Below are positions 9,511 through 18,745 of a DNA stretch of 35,900 bases, one piece after another. The stretch is from positions 1 through 35,900 of the forward strand of contig JBNGIS010017879.1 in assembly GCA_049999725.1 (NCBI GenBank). Direction: 5' to 3'. The notes below the pieces were generated by a model, which made no database searches, was not told the origin of the DNA, and saw nothing but the letters and a program-made list of their open reading frames with translations. Each line of letters begins with the position of its first letter. The stretch's first letter is position 1. Source of the stretch: Haplomitrium mnioides. Its lineage: Eukaryota; Marchantiophyta; Haplomitriopsida; Calobryales. The translations under genes and the position numbers were made by a program.

Positions 9511-10600
9511 ATCTTGCATATAGATCCTGTAGTAGTTACACAACCCAATAAAATTGCGCAAGGTTGATTCATCAGTAGGCTTGTGCATCTCCAGAATGGA
9601 CACTACCTTGGACCAGTGGGCCATGGTCCCATTTGGAACGATTCTGTGTCCTAAATACACTACTGATGTAACAGCAAACTCACATTTCTTTGGGTGAATC
9701 CTCAAGTTTGCCTTCCTCAACCTTCTAAACAGCTCCTCCAGATGGGTCAAATGCTATTTAAAACCTTTGCTTTGCACCAGGACATCATCAATGGAACATT
9801 TCAAGAAATTAGCACCCTCCAATACCTGATCCATGATTCATTGAAAGAAGAAATGGGCATTTTTCAATCCAAATGGCATTACCAACCATTCCCATAGTCG
9901 GTTGCCTCTATGGAATGCAATCTTCTTGCGATCTGCAACCTGAATCACAATCTGGTTGAACCCCTGACGTAAATCCACTAGGGTGAAGACATCTAGATCT
10001 CCAATGCTGTCAAAGAGCTCCTCAGCTGTGGGCATAGGATACTTGTCCTATGGAGTAACCAAATTCAATGGTCGATAATCCCCACACATCCTCTTTTCAG
10101 TCCACAAGCCACTAGAGTCTTTCTTAGCTGGCATCACTGTAGCTGCTGCAAAATTAGAAGTGGAAGGCTGGATAAGACCAGCCTCATAGAGTTCCTTGTA
10201 GTGCTCATCCACTAACCCCCACTTATGCTTACTTAGGCGGCGTTTGCGCCGATAGATGGGCTTCTCCTCAGTGAGCTCAATGGAGAATTGTATCACCTTA
10301 CACATGCCAAGATCTTTCATAGAGAAAGCAAAGACATCCTCATATTTCAATAACAGATTGGTGATTTGATCCCTTTGTTTCTTGTTCAGCTGATTGCCCA
10401 TGACAAAAGTGAAATTAGCAGCACATGAAAAGTTGGAAGAGGAAGCCGGTGGAGCTGAAGTGTTGAGCCTTCCATTGTCCAACTCTGTAACAAGCTTTTG
10501 TGGTGAAATGGTGGAAGGTAACCCTACAGTACTTGTAGGTCTAGATAGGCCAGATTTTGAAAAGTTAGAGTGAAATTCAGTCACATTGCATGGGACCTCC
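9511..10600 (-). pseudogene. Gypsy-1 reverse transcriptase
   Basis: Ty3/gypsy RT. The N-terminal block IYRRKRRLSKHK (about 10240) precedes CGDYRPLNLVTP, then VFTLVDLRQGFNQI with the first catalytic Asp (about 9970) and WLVMPFGLKNA (about 9865). The active-site box reads SIDDVLV at 9775-9795: both Asp are kept, but the usual Tyr is Ser. VYLGHRIVPNG and LRNFIGLCNYYR (about 9540-9650) complete the fingers, palm and connection. Stops near 10047, 9837 and 9751 interrupt one continuous frame. The join to the methyltransferase is a frameshift at a C7 run (G7 on the coding strand) near 10601-10607. Confidence 0.87.
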
Positions 10601-10649
10601 TCTCCCCCCCAACACTCAAATCAAAGCGCAAAGTGTTGTGAATGGGTAA

Positions 10650-11705
10650 ATGCACCTGGTTTGGATGCCATGAGGGCACATCACCAGAAATAGCTGAAGT
10701 GACATCCACTGTTGGATTGAGATGCATTTGAAAGAGAAAGCAGGTAATCAAGAGCCAAGTGAGAGCATTCAAGTCCATAACCCTACCAATAAGAGAATTT
10801 CTCTCTAACTTGGTTACCTTGGTGTGACCAGTGGTGCTTGATTGGAATCCCATGGCTCGTTCTCTTTCCTCTCGACTGGGTTCATCCCAAGTGCCTGTAG
10901 CATGACGATAAACAAGCCCTGGACCATCACCCTGAAAAGCATGTGCACCAGGAAAAGAAACCAAAGTAGGCCAAGCAGCCCGTGGTTGGCCAACCTGGTT
11001 GGCAAGGTACCAAGGTGGTGCCTCTTGCCTTGTAACTGGTTGGCAAGAGCTATCTAAATCCAGAATATCACCTACCTGGAGTGTAGGATCTCGAACAATG
11101 TAATGTAAAGCCAACTCCAGCAAGGAAATAGGGGCAATGTTGGTCCAAAAATTACGTAATCGATGTGCATAAGACCCACAATGCACTGCATCCAGAAGGA
11201 GTGGAGAACCTAGGTAGTGCTGAATTAGCACAAAGTCCTCTCGCACTGCTATCCTTTTATCAAACTGAGCTGGTGTGTTCTCCATGATGTAGCCAACAGC
11301 ACGGTAGCATGCCTGAGCCCATGTTAGGACCTGAACCATGTCCATGAAAAGGCCAGACCTGCTATCAGCTAACCCTAAACCAGAACCAACAGTGGACAGT
11401 CCTTGACATTCCCATCCTGCAATGATAAAATCCAAAGAGCCAAGAAGCACAATGTGTTGCTGTTGGATCAGTTGAACATCTGAAGGGAAATAGTTGAAGC
11501 TGGATTTCCATGCACTAGGAGGAAATTGTTGTGGAAACCTTCTGAAAAATTCCCAACATACGAGACTCTGCCACCTGCTTGGCACAAAGATCAGTGTCCA
11601 CATACACATACCACTTCACTACCAATCCAGATTGCAACAATACCTCCAAACCTGTAGCAATGCCTCCAAATGGTTTCAGAAGGGTAATGCCATCTGAAGG
11701 TGGTT
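10650..11705 (-). CDS. DNA (cytosine-5) methyltransferase domain inside gypsy-1 pol
   Basis: C5-methyltransferases transfer a methyl group from S-adenosylmethionine to cytosine in DNA. Motif I reads LLKPFGGIATGLEVL (FGGIATG at 11650-11670), with the acidic motif II residue in YVDTD (about 11595). Motif IV reads DFIIAGWECQGLS, with catalytic Cys at 11406-11408. Motif VI is ENT, with its Glu near 11282. Motif VIII is HRLRNFWTN (about 11140-11165), motif IX SREERERAMGF (about 10845-10875) and motif X LIGRVMD (about 10775-10795). The GIATGL string recalls the DNMT3/DRM class, while CQG recalls other C5-MTases. From motif IV to X the frame is open and in phase with gag-PR; the motif I segment is out of phase because of two indels (about 11730 and 11560). 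The Glu before the Cys, instead of Pro, is unusual. Its place between PR and RT means it was made as part of the polyprotein. Confidence 0.87.
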
Positions 11706-12023
11706 GTTGTAGAATTGGAGTAGCAGGTTCACCATGGCTTTCACACTCTCAAGCTTATGCATGGCCGCTTTGAGAGGCTCATGAGCAGCCTGTAGCTTGT
11801 GTAACACCTCTAGTCCAGGGGTGAATCCCCCAAAGGTGTCTAGTATACTCTCATTAGCTTGTGTCACAGTGTGATGTTCCTCATCTTTTTCAATCCAATT
11901 GTGTAATGGATGATTGGTATAGGAAACTGTATGCACATCTTACAGAACACACAAGTGGGCCATGAGAGTGTGCGCACCATGTAAGTCCAGTGGAATGTAG
12001 CCCAAGTGTAGGCCATCTGTCTG
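11706..12023 (-). pseudogene. Gypsy-1 linker between protease and methyltransferase
   Basis: This stretch is in frame with gag-PR apart from stops at about 12024 and 11937. It contains a hydrophilic, probably helical region (HKLQAAHEPLKAAMHKLESV, about 11733-11795) and a Pro/Gln-rich end just before motif I. No known domain is recognised. The start of the linker (YYRVD-stop-QTDG) resembles the position after the gypsy-2 protease (VSYRLGW), suggesting the protease C-terminus extends slightly into it. Confidence 0.55.
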
Positions 12024-13176
12024 CTAATCAACACGATAATATGCATGCTCAAACCAGTTATCAATGGTGAAACTTGGAGGAAACAAGGCTTCCTGCCCAA
12101 TAAGTACGTCATAGCTGGTAGCATTAGTGACTAAACATTTGACCTGAAATTCCAAAGCCTGATCTGTGCCTTGATTGAAAGCAAGGGTGAGCAATGTCGA
12201 GCTTTCACCCAACACTTCTTCCACATCACCACTGGCAGTGCGAATTTGCCACATTGATTTTTGGAGATTGGTGTCAAGTAGTCCAATTTTCTTGGCAAAT
12301 TGAACACCTATGATCACTGGTTGTGCTCCAGTGTCTAGCATCACCACCTTGGGAGTATGTCCTTCCACTTGTACTGCTGAATTTAGATTGTCAACAAACA
12401 CTACTGTTGTAGTCACCAGATTCCTGTCACTAGGAACTATCTTGGCCATATTGTGGGATACCAGATGTAGAGTGTTAGTATTCACAACTGAATTGCCAAG
12501 AAGCTTATCTACAAGTGATTGAGTAAGAATATGGTGATCATATATGAATCTAGTGACAAAACCAAAAGGATCACCTTGGCTGCTAGTATTTGAAAGGTAT
12601 ATAACACCATCAAGTGCATGTGACCAAGTGGTAGGTTGACTCATTACTGGAGTTCCAGCTTCCATAACAACTGTCACAGAGGCTACCGATGGACTAGAAG
12701 TCGATATCACATTGCTTTCAAGCAATTTAATGACATCTATAATATGCAAATTCAAATCCTGACAACTGAAAAGGGGTGTTGTAAGAACCCTATGTGCTAG
12801 ATCTGAAGTAGGATACTTTGCCAAAGGACCAGCTATCTCTTGTAACTGCTGATCTGGCTCTCCTCCTTGATGCACCATAGGTGTAGAAGTGCCAAATATG
12901 TCTCCTCTTGCCAACAATGAAGCCTTTGTATTGGGAGTAAGTGGCTTGAAAGATTGAGGTAATACTGCTCGAGCACCTCTTTGATGTACTATATGTGTAG
13001 GACCAAAAGCCAAACCATCAGTCTGAACCACTTGCCTCTTGGTAGCTCCACGTGTGGCTACACTAGCCTCTTGATAAGCAAAATATGAAGGACAAAATGA
13101 AGCAAAAAGCTTTGCTGAGTGATCCACTGGAATGGGAACTCGCTCACTAACTAGCACATCAGAGGGCAACTGATAG
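12024..13176 (-). CDS. Gypsy-1 aspartic protease with N-terminal spacer
   Basis: An open frame of about 380 codons, the longest in the window. The C-terminal third is a retropepsin: VVMLDTGAQPVIIG (about 12320-12355) with the catalytic Asp-Thr-Gly, then TSYDVLIGQEAL (about 12080-12115), the counterpart of the flap-distal ILGRD/YDVLIG motif. It ends with PPSFTIDNW, which recurs in gypsy-2 as PMGFTIDF. The N-terminal two thirds are a Ser/Thr-rich spacer without a recognised fold. The apparent start at 13169 is a TTG; the frame continues upstream into gag through a TGA where Trp would suit. Confidence 0.85.
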
Positions 13177-14748
13177 AATGATCAAGGAAGGAATGCATTC
13201 TTAGGAACACTGGAACCACCAACAAATTGAACTGAGCTAGCTGGTTGAGAAGATTTGCCCTTCAAGCTAGCAAGTTGAGTGGTTAAAGTCTCCACTGCAT
13301 TGGTTAATGCTTGCACCTGTGTGGTCTATGCTTGGAATGCTTCCTTTCGAGCTTTCTGGTGCTCTTTCTTCTTAGCATTCTTGTTGGGACCTGCACCCTT
13401 AGTGTTGGAGGGTGTTGCAGATATGGAGGTCTTCTTCACTGGGGCAACAATTGTTGGAGAGGGCTGGCGACGTAATTGTCGTCGCTCTGGATATTTAGTA
13501 AAACAGACAACCTCCAAGTGACCAGATTCCCCACAAAATTTACATGACAGGTCATCAGTAGGAATGTCACAATCATTAGCCTTGTGGTTTGTATTACCAC
13601 AATAATTACAAGAAGGTACTAGCGCAGTAGCAGTATGCACATTCTTGTTTCAAATTGGCTGTTGATTGGACCTTGTGGGAGCTAGGACCAAGATCTGAGT
13701 TCTGTGACAAGTTTGTGGTCTTGCCATGCTTGTTCCATAGTGTGCATGGGCAAGTTCCAACCTCTCTGCAACGTTATACACATCCAGTAGTGTGTAAGAA
13801 TCACCATATTCAGAGAACACCCGTTGAAAAACCTGAGAGTGAAGGTCTTGATTACCTTCCAAGGCACGTATGTAACGGTGCGCAGCTTCCAAATCAGTGA
13901 TGCTCTGAGTATCCTCTTTCAATTTGAGAAGCCTTTGATAGAGCATTTTGAGAGTCTCATCCTTTTGTCGGTTGAAGGTAGCCAACTGCATGATTTTCTC
14001 TGAACTCTTCACTGGGAACTCCTGTTCCAGAATCTGGAAAAATTCACTTACCGGATCAGTGACAATAGGAGCAACTAGCATAGGCGCGATGCCTGTTGTA
14101 GCTAGTGCAAGCTCTGCTGGAGTCACATTCACAATGGTAGGAGCAGCTGTAGGTAGATTAGTGGGAGGTGTAGCATTGTGGGCAGCAATGGCAGCCTGTA
14201 AAGCAGTTTGCTGGACGCCAGCAATAGCAGCTGCATAACCTAGGTTAGCAACCTGAATGGTACTCAACAACCAGGCTGAGTGTTGCTGATACACATCCAA
14301 TGCCTCATGATGGACGTATTGGCCCATTTGCTTGAATGCAAATGCATTGGTGAACTTGTCACCATACTTGTGCTCTAATTCAGCAATCACAGTATCAAAT
14401 ATTTGCTTAAACTCTCGCAAAGTGATAGTGCCAGAACAGCCGCTGAACTTCTCAATCTTGCCACCTAAACTTACCCTCCATTGTGTATGTTGGTGGACTT
14501 ACTGGTAGTGATCTGATTGGTGTTGGAATCTGGTGTGGTGTTGTTGTCCCAAATCCAGTAACAGAATGATGCCCAACTAAACCAGATGCAGGAGACTGAA
14601 TTCCCCCACTACTAGAACTAGAAGACAAAGCCTGTGTGTACCGTTGTCTATAAGGTTGTGATTGCAAGGGAATAGCCTCTACTGGACGAGAATCACTTCG
14701 CAGATGATAATGTGGTGGCAGATGAGTGTTCTGATCTTCATCACTCAT
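13177..14748 (-). pseudogene. gag: Gypsy-1 gag with two CCHC zinc knuckles
   Basis: Gag builds the particle and binds RNA. The ATG at 14748 starts a Ser/Pro-rich leader; a frameshift near 14465 leads into the capsid (LREFKQIFDTVIAELEHKYG, about 14360-14420, and the retrotransposon gag region to about 13700). Two intact knuckles follow: CNYCGNTNHKANDC and CKFCGESGHLEVVC (about 13500-13610), both CX2CX4HX4C. An in-frame TGA at about 13650 and a TAG at about 13326 are the main breaks. A short heptad-like stretch (about 13265-13320) sits between the knuckles and the protease spacer. Frame and spacing show one Gag-PR polyprotein. Confidence 0.83.
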
Positions 14749-15711
14749 GGTGGAAGCATATTCCTCTCATTCGTATCAGATCCGGCAACAGATCTAACAA
14801 TGTCTGTTCAAGGCACAGGGACTAGTTCAAATGGTATAATAGATCTGGTGGAGAGAATTGATCTCTCATGCTCTCTTCAAGAAAATGACTGTAATGCCAT
14901 CATGATGGAAGCAGGGTATCTATTCCAATTTGTTCCCCTCATTAGAGTAACTATTAGTTGTAGAAGCTTCGGATGTAGGGTCACGGCAACAAGAGAATCC
15001 GCAAACAAAACACTTGCCCAGGTGAATCAAACCCTCAAACTGGCCTGACCAGTATATGACTCTTATGCCTTTGAAATGGTGTAAGTGAGCTCTCCAAAGA
15101 TAGGCAAGGACAGACAAATTTTTTCAATGTAGCATATGCCCACGATTTCAATCGGGTACGTGACTTCTCTGCTGTCTGTGTCTTGAAAATCAGGTACGTT
15201 AGCTTCTTCACTCTTGTGGAAGAGGAGAGGGTTTTATCACGTAGCAGCAACACAGGCAAGTGTACAACAATGTGGACATTGAGATGAGACAAGAGATGTA
15301 TACTGCGTAAGCCCAAGTGTATAACAAACCAATGGAAGGCGACAATCTTTCCGTCCCTTTCTTCCGTGTTGCTCGCAACAGCGATGACTATACACAATTT
15401 ATGAAGAAAAGTAGAAGATGCTGAGGACTAAGGACATGGTCGACATTGCCAGCCAGCTAGCACTCACAGAGAAGGAATTTCTTGTCACGCTATTTGCGTT
15501 TCTTAATTGTCGGGTATTCCATCGCCTGTCTGATTCTCGTGAATCCTACCATCGATGTTTACAAGGGACCCTTGAGGCAGGTGACAGAAATGTTTACCTG
15601 AAGAGTCGGGCTGGATGATGCTGGACTCCAAAACGCAGCCTCCTGAACGAAAACGTGCTTCCTCCAAGAACAAACACGAGCTACTTCGATTAATGTATCA
15701 ACCCAAGCTCC

Positions 15712-16041
15712 CTATCCTAGGACGTCCACCAAGGTAAACCCTGCGGGATCATTGGTTTTGAGGAATCCGACAACCTCTTGAGCTCGAGAGTCACCTGCTT
15801 CGAAGTGTGTAACACCATTTTGCACAAACAAGCACGCCTTAGTCACTTGAGAACGCTGAAAAGGCAGAAACACGAAAAGACCAAGAAACAACATAGCACC
15901 AGTGCAAAGGCTTATCACCCATGCAATCCCGCATGGACATTGAGTTTGAGCTTCCCATGACAGCCAATTAACGTTTGATCGAAGCAATCTACTAGCGCAG
16001 GTGTCAAATGGAATGCCAATGGAGAGCTTCGTCTTCACCAA
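15712..16041 (-). CDS. Small open frame with a hydrophobic segment, unknown
   Basis: A 109-codon minus-strand frame upstream of gag. Residues about 37-58 ([22 protein letters not shown]) form one clear hydrophobic stretch long enough to span a membrane. The C-terminal half ([20 protein letters not shown]) is soluble-like. I do not recognise the family. It could be a remnant of a captured host gene, an extra element gene, or chance. No promoter or partner was identified, and composition is similar to its surroundings. Confidence 0.25.
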   Translation of the reverse strand: MVKTKLSIGIPFDTCASRLLRSNVNWLSWEAQTQCPCGIAWVISLCTGAMLFLGLFVFLPFQRSQVTKACLFVQNGVTHFEAGDSRAQEVVGFLKTNDPAGFTLVDVLG

Positions 16042-16089
16042 GGCTTTCCCGCGTGTAGGAATACAGTATCATATGCACTTGGCAGATTG

Positions 16090-17060
16090 CAACCAGCGTT
16101 TCTTGGTGACCTCCTGCAGAAAAATGCGACCTCCTGCACAAAAATCTCTCTGCGATGCAGCCAAAAGAGCCCCTGCTACAAAAACGCAACCTCCTTCTAC
16201 ATGTTGAATGAAAACACGACCAAAACGCTACGTCCCTATCGCAGCAGTGCTACCAAAATGGCAAATGGAGCTGGAGTTGCAGAGTTTACAAGATGCAGCA
16301 GCCCGGGCAAGTGCAGAATGCATGATTCAAGAAGCCATGGATGTAGCACGACACAAAATGAAGATGGTTGCACCTGGGCAAGCTGATTTTGAAAGCATTT
16401 TCCACCTCCTGAAGGTTTGACGAGTCTTCAATGGCTGATAAGCGCCCAGATACTGCCTTGTGAATGCTTGTAGCTCTGTGGCGTCAAACTCGAACTGATC
16501 AGAAAAACACAACCTCCTCTTGCGATGCAGCGAAAATGTCACCTGCAGAAAAACACGACCTCTTGCAACCTTCACGATCTCCTTCTGCGATGCAGCAAAA
16601 ATGTACCTTCACGACCTCCTGCTGCAATGCAGCGAAAATGTGTCCTACAGAAAAACGCGACTTTGCTGGGTATGTTGCAATCAAAAATCAAAGACCTCCT
16701 GATTAGAACTCTCTCCTTCTGCGTCGACGAAATCTCTCCTACTACAGTCGACAAAATCTCTCTCTCCTGCTGCAGCCCCTTGAACGAATCTCTCCTTCAG
16801 TGGTCCATGAGATCTCTCCTGCTGCAGTCGACAAAATCTCTCCTGAAATCCTTGCTGCACTTGATCAGATCCCTCTTGAGCTCGAAAATCCCTGGTGGTC
16901 GACGAAATCTCTCCTGCTGCAGCCTCCTGAACGCAGATCTCTCCTTCAGCAACCTCCTGAACGCAGATCTCTCCTTTAGTAGCCTCCTGATTGAATCAAA
17001 GCTCCTCCTGAACGAAAATCTCTCCTTCAGCCTCCTGAACGAATTGAAGTTGTCTTTGGC
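16090..17060. repeat. Imperfect short tandem repeats in the gypsy-1 upstream region
   Basis: Several interleaved repeat types occur. About 16500-16660 has units around TGCGATGCAGCGAAAATGT joined by AGAAAAACACGACCTCCTG. About 16690-16920 has units around TCTCTCCTGCTGCAGTCGAC. About 16920-17045 has units around CAGCCTCCTGAACGCAGATC. Units are roughly 20-45 bp and diverged, so this is an old minisatellite rather than a recent array. An earlier, weaker copy of the first type lies at 16110-16200. Confidence 0.7.
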
Positions 17061-17704
17061 AGGCTGCTATTAGAGCTCTTCCTCCTCATCAAAAATCTGC
17101 TCGATAAGAGATTGCATGTGCCTGAAGTGGTCAAAAGAACCGAAGGTGACTCAAAAAGGCTCCAAATATGCTCGATCAAGAACCTTTGTATACCTGTGCA
17201 GCTACCTCTCCTCTGCTTCCTATGTGAGAAGAAGAAACCAAAAATATACATCGTAAGATGGAAGCAAGTGCTTGGGAAGAAGAAACTGAAGGTGAGTCGA
17301 AGGAGGCTCAAATCTGCTCAATAAAAACCACCGCAAGCAACAAAGCACTCCTTTCTAGTATATGCACTCCATTTCTTAAATGAGCAGCAAACTTCCTGTC
17401 CGTTGCTGTTCAAAGATCATAAGAATAAGAAGCTTGTATACTTCAACTCCCTGGCCGTGTTGCACTTGGCGCGAAACATACAGAACCTGCGCACTTCTCT
17501 CAATCGTGAAGAAAACAAAGGAAAAAAAGGGTAAATGTATTCAAGCGCTACCAAAAACAACCATACAAAATTTCATGCGGGCACTCAACAACCGACTGCA
17601 ACATTCGCTGCACTCGCCTCACACCGAAAGCTCCTTCTTGTAGCATCGAATCGAAAACATAACCGCTGCTTGATATGAGCAGTCGCGATTGCAGTTCTTC
17701 TTGA

Positions 17705-18128
17705 ATAAAAGGACTTTCTAACAAAGTGCATGTAAAATGTAGAATGTAACGTAGAAAATGTAGTGTATTGTATACTACTGTAGACCAGTGCCATGCCATG
17801 AGGTGTTGGGAGCATCTAAAGAATCAAAGCTAACTGTGTGGAACAATTCTATGGTATGTGTTGCCATAGCGCTGCTCTTCAAGCTAAGATTCAAGAAGAA
17901 CTAAGGTAGAAACGGGAGAGCAACCCCATTAGCCTATGCTAGCTCTATGTTCTTGTAACAAAAGAAATTTCCAAGAACAGCCCTCACCTTGCTATAAGAA
18001 CATTAAACCTGAATACACTCTCACTCACTCTAATAGCATTTAATAGATGTATATGAACAAACCTATACCCTGGCTGGAATGAGGGGGAGTGTTGATATGC
18101 AACATCAGCACTGTATTCCTGCATGACA
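17705..18128 (-). repeat. LTR copy 2, remaining 424 bp
   Basis: ATAAAAGGACTTTCTAAC... matches 6733-7157 of LTR copy 1 base for base apart from about 19 differences, and ends with the terminal CATGACA. Added to 7160-7382 it makes one complete LTR. The ATCCT duplication follows at 18128-18132. Confidence 0.78.
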
Positions 18129-18745
18129 TCCTTTGGCCACTAGTCTTGCCTTGTATCGTTTGACATTGTCTTTTGTATTGTGTTTTTTGACAAAATTAAA
18201 TCTATAATCTGTTAAGTGCATGTCGCGAAGTGTTAGTATTATAGATCCAAATACTTGTCGTCGTATGAGAGAGTCTAGCTTCAAATTTATGGTTGTCTCC
18301 TATTGAGGCCAATCGGTTATGGATTGTGCTTCTTGTACAGATAAAGGTTTAGGTGTATTATTGTTTATTGATTGTGATACAAAGAATGCAAATAGGTCAT
18401 CCATAGGGGTCTAGGTTCTGTCCCATATGTGACCGGTATGGGAATAGTCAATTGCTATTTCATCGTTTATGGTCCCAACGTGTAACGATGTCGATGATTT
18501 TGGTTTATTCTTTGAGCCTTTATGTCTGCCACGTTTTGCTTTGGGCTATATTTTAGTGGTAGGAGCGTCAACTTTTTGAAGTCAAACTAGCGCGTTGGCT
18601 GCGTCAACGTGCGATTTGGTGATGTTGGCTACATTGTTAAATACGTTAGGCATTTTGATTAATGTTTGCTGTAAATGGAGGAGTCGTTTGACTTTGGCTT
18701 CAGACTGACCATTTTGTTGATCAAAGTCTAATAGCAAGTGCTAGT
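18129..18745 (-). pseudogene. Copia-2 RT N-terminal part and IN-RT linker
   Basis: Minus-strand reading in pieces gives the linker PKAKRGRHKGSKNKPKS, then VQEAQSITDW, NLKLDSLIRRQVFGSI, YRFNFVKKHNTKDN and finally KARLVAKG next to the insertion. These match copia-1 at 4190-4410 in order. Stops are frequent. RT resumes at 6509 across the insertion. Confidence 0.75.

Larger units (their letters stand above)
7383..17704 (-). mobile_element. Gypsy-1: Ty3/gypsy body with DNA methyltransferase and PHD finger
   Basis: On the minus strand the order is gag-PR-methyltransferase-RT-RNase H-IN-PHD, with IN after RT as in Ty3/gypsy. From 14748 to 7410 the reading is essentially one polyprotein of about 2,440 codons, broken by roughly five frameshifts (near 14465, 11730, 11560, 10600, 8120) and about a dozen stops. 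Gag, PR and most of the methyltransferase share one frame. RT through the integrase Glu share another. A C7 tract (G7 on the coding strand; PPT-like) lies at 7383-7389, only ~20 bp beyond the end of pol, and touches the LTR fragment at 7382. No LTR of its own is seen at either end. Confidence 0.85.
14749..17704 (-). other. Gypsy-1 upstream region (leader, possibly an unrecognised 5' LTR)
   Basis: Nearly 3 kb lies upstream of the gag ATG on the coding strand. No canonical primer-binding site was found next to the LTR piece at 17705. A TTGCCGGATC stretch near 14785 only weakly resembles tRNA-primed leaders. The region includes an open frame at 15712-16041 and a repeat-rich block at 16090-17060, described separately. 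The section 15035-15397 is open on the minus strand but looks like no known protein. Confidence 0.45.
6510..18128 (-). mobile_element. Composite LTR insertion carrying gypsy-1
   Basis: The insertion begins TGTCATG (6510) and ends CATGACA (18122-18128), a perfect 7-bp inverted repeat with TG...CA ends, flanked by the TCCT/ATCCT duplication in copia-2 RT. Inside, on + coordinates, are a full 648-bp LTR (6510-7157), a 2-bp spacer, the first 223 bp of a second LTR (7160-7382), a 10.3-kb gypsy body (7383-17704), and the remaining 424 bp of the second LTR (17705-18128). The two LTR halves add to 647 bp, so nothing was lost at the split. Strand is given for the coding body. Confidence 0.78.

Noticed and set aside
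14770-14785. TCGTATCAGATC resembling a tRNA-Met primer site on the + strand
   Set aside because: It points the wrong way for gypsy-1 (the gag ATG is just to its left on the minus strand), no LTR edge adjoins it, and it matches at only 10 of 12 positions.
6736-18128. Reading 17705-18128 and 6733-7382 as ordinary gypsy-1 5' and 3' LTRs
   Set aside because: That LTR would lack TG...CA ends, no primer site follows at 17704, and it leaves 6510-6732 unexplained, whereas ends at 6510 and 18128 have perfect inverted repeats and a target duplication. Kept as an alternative only.
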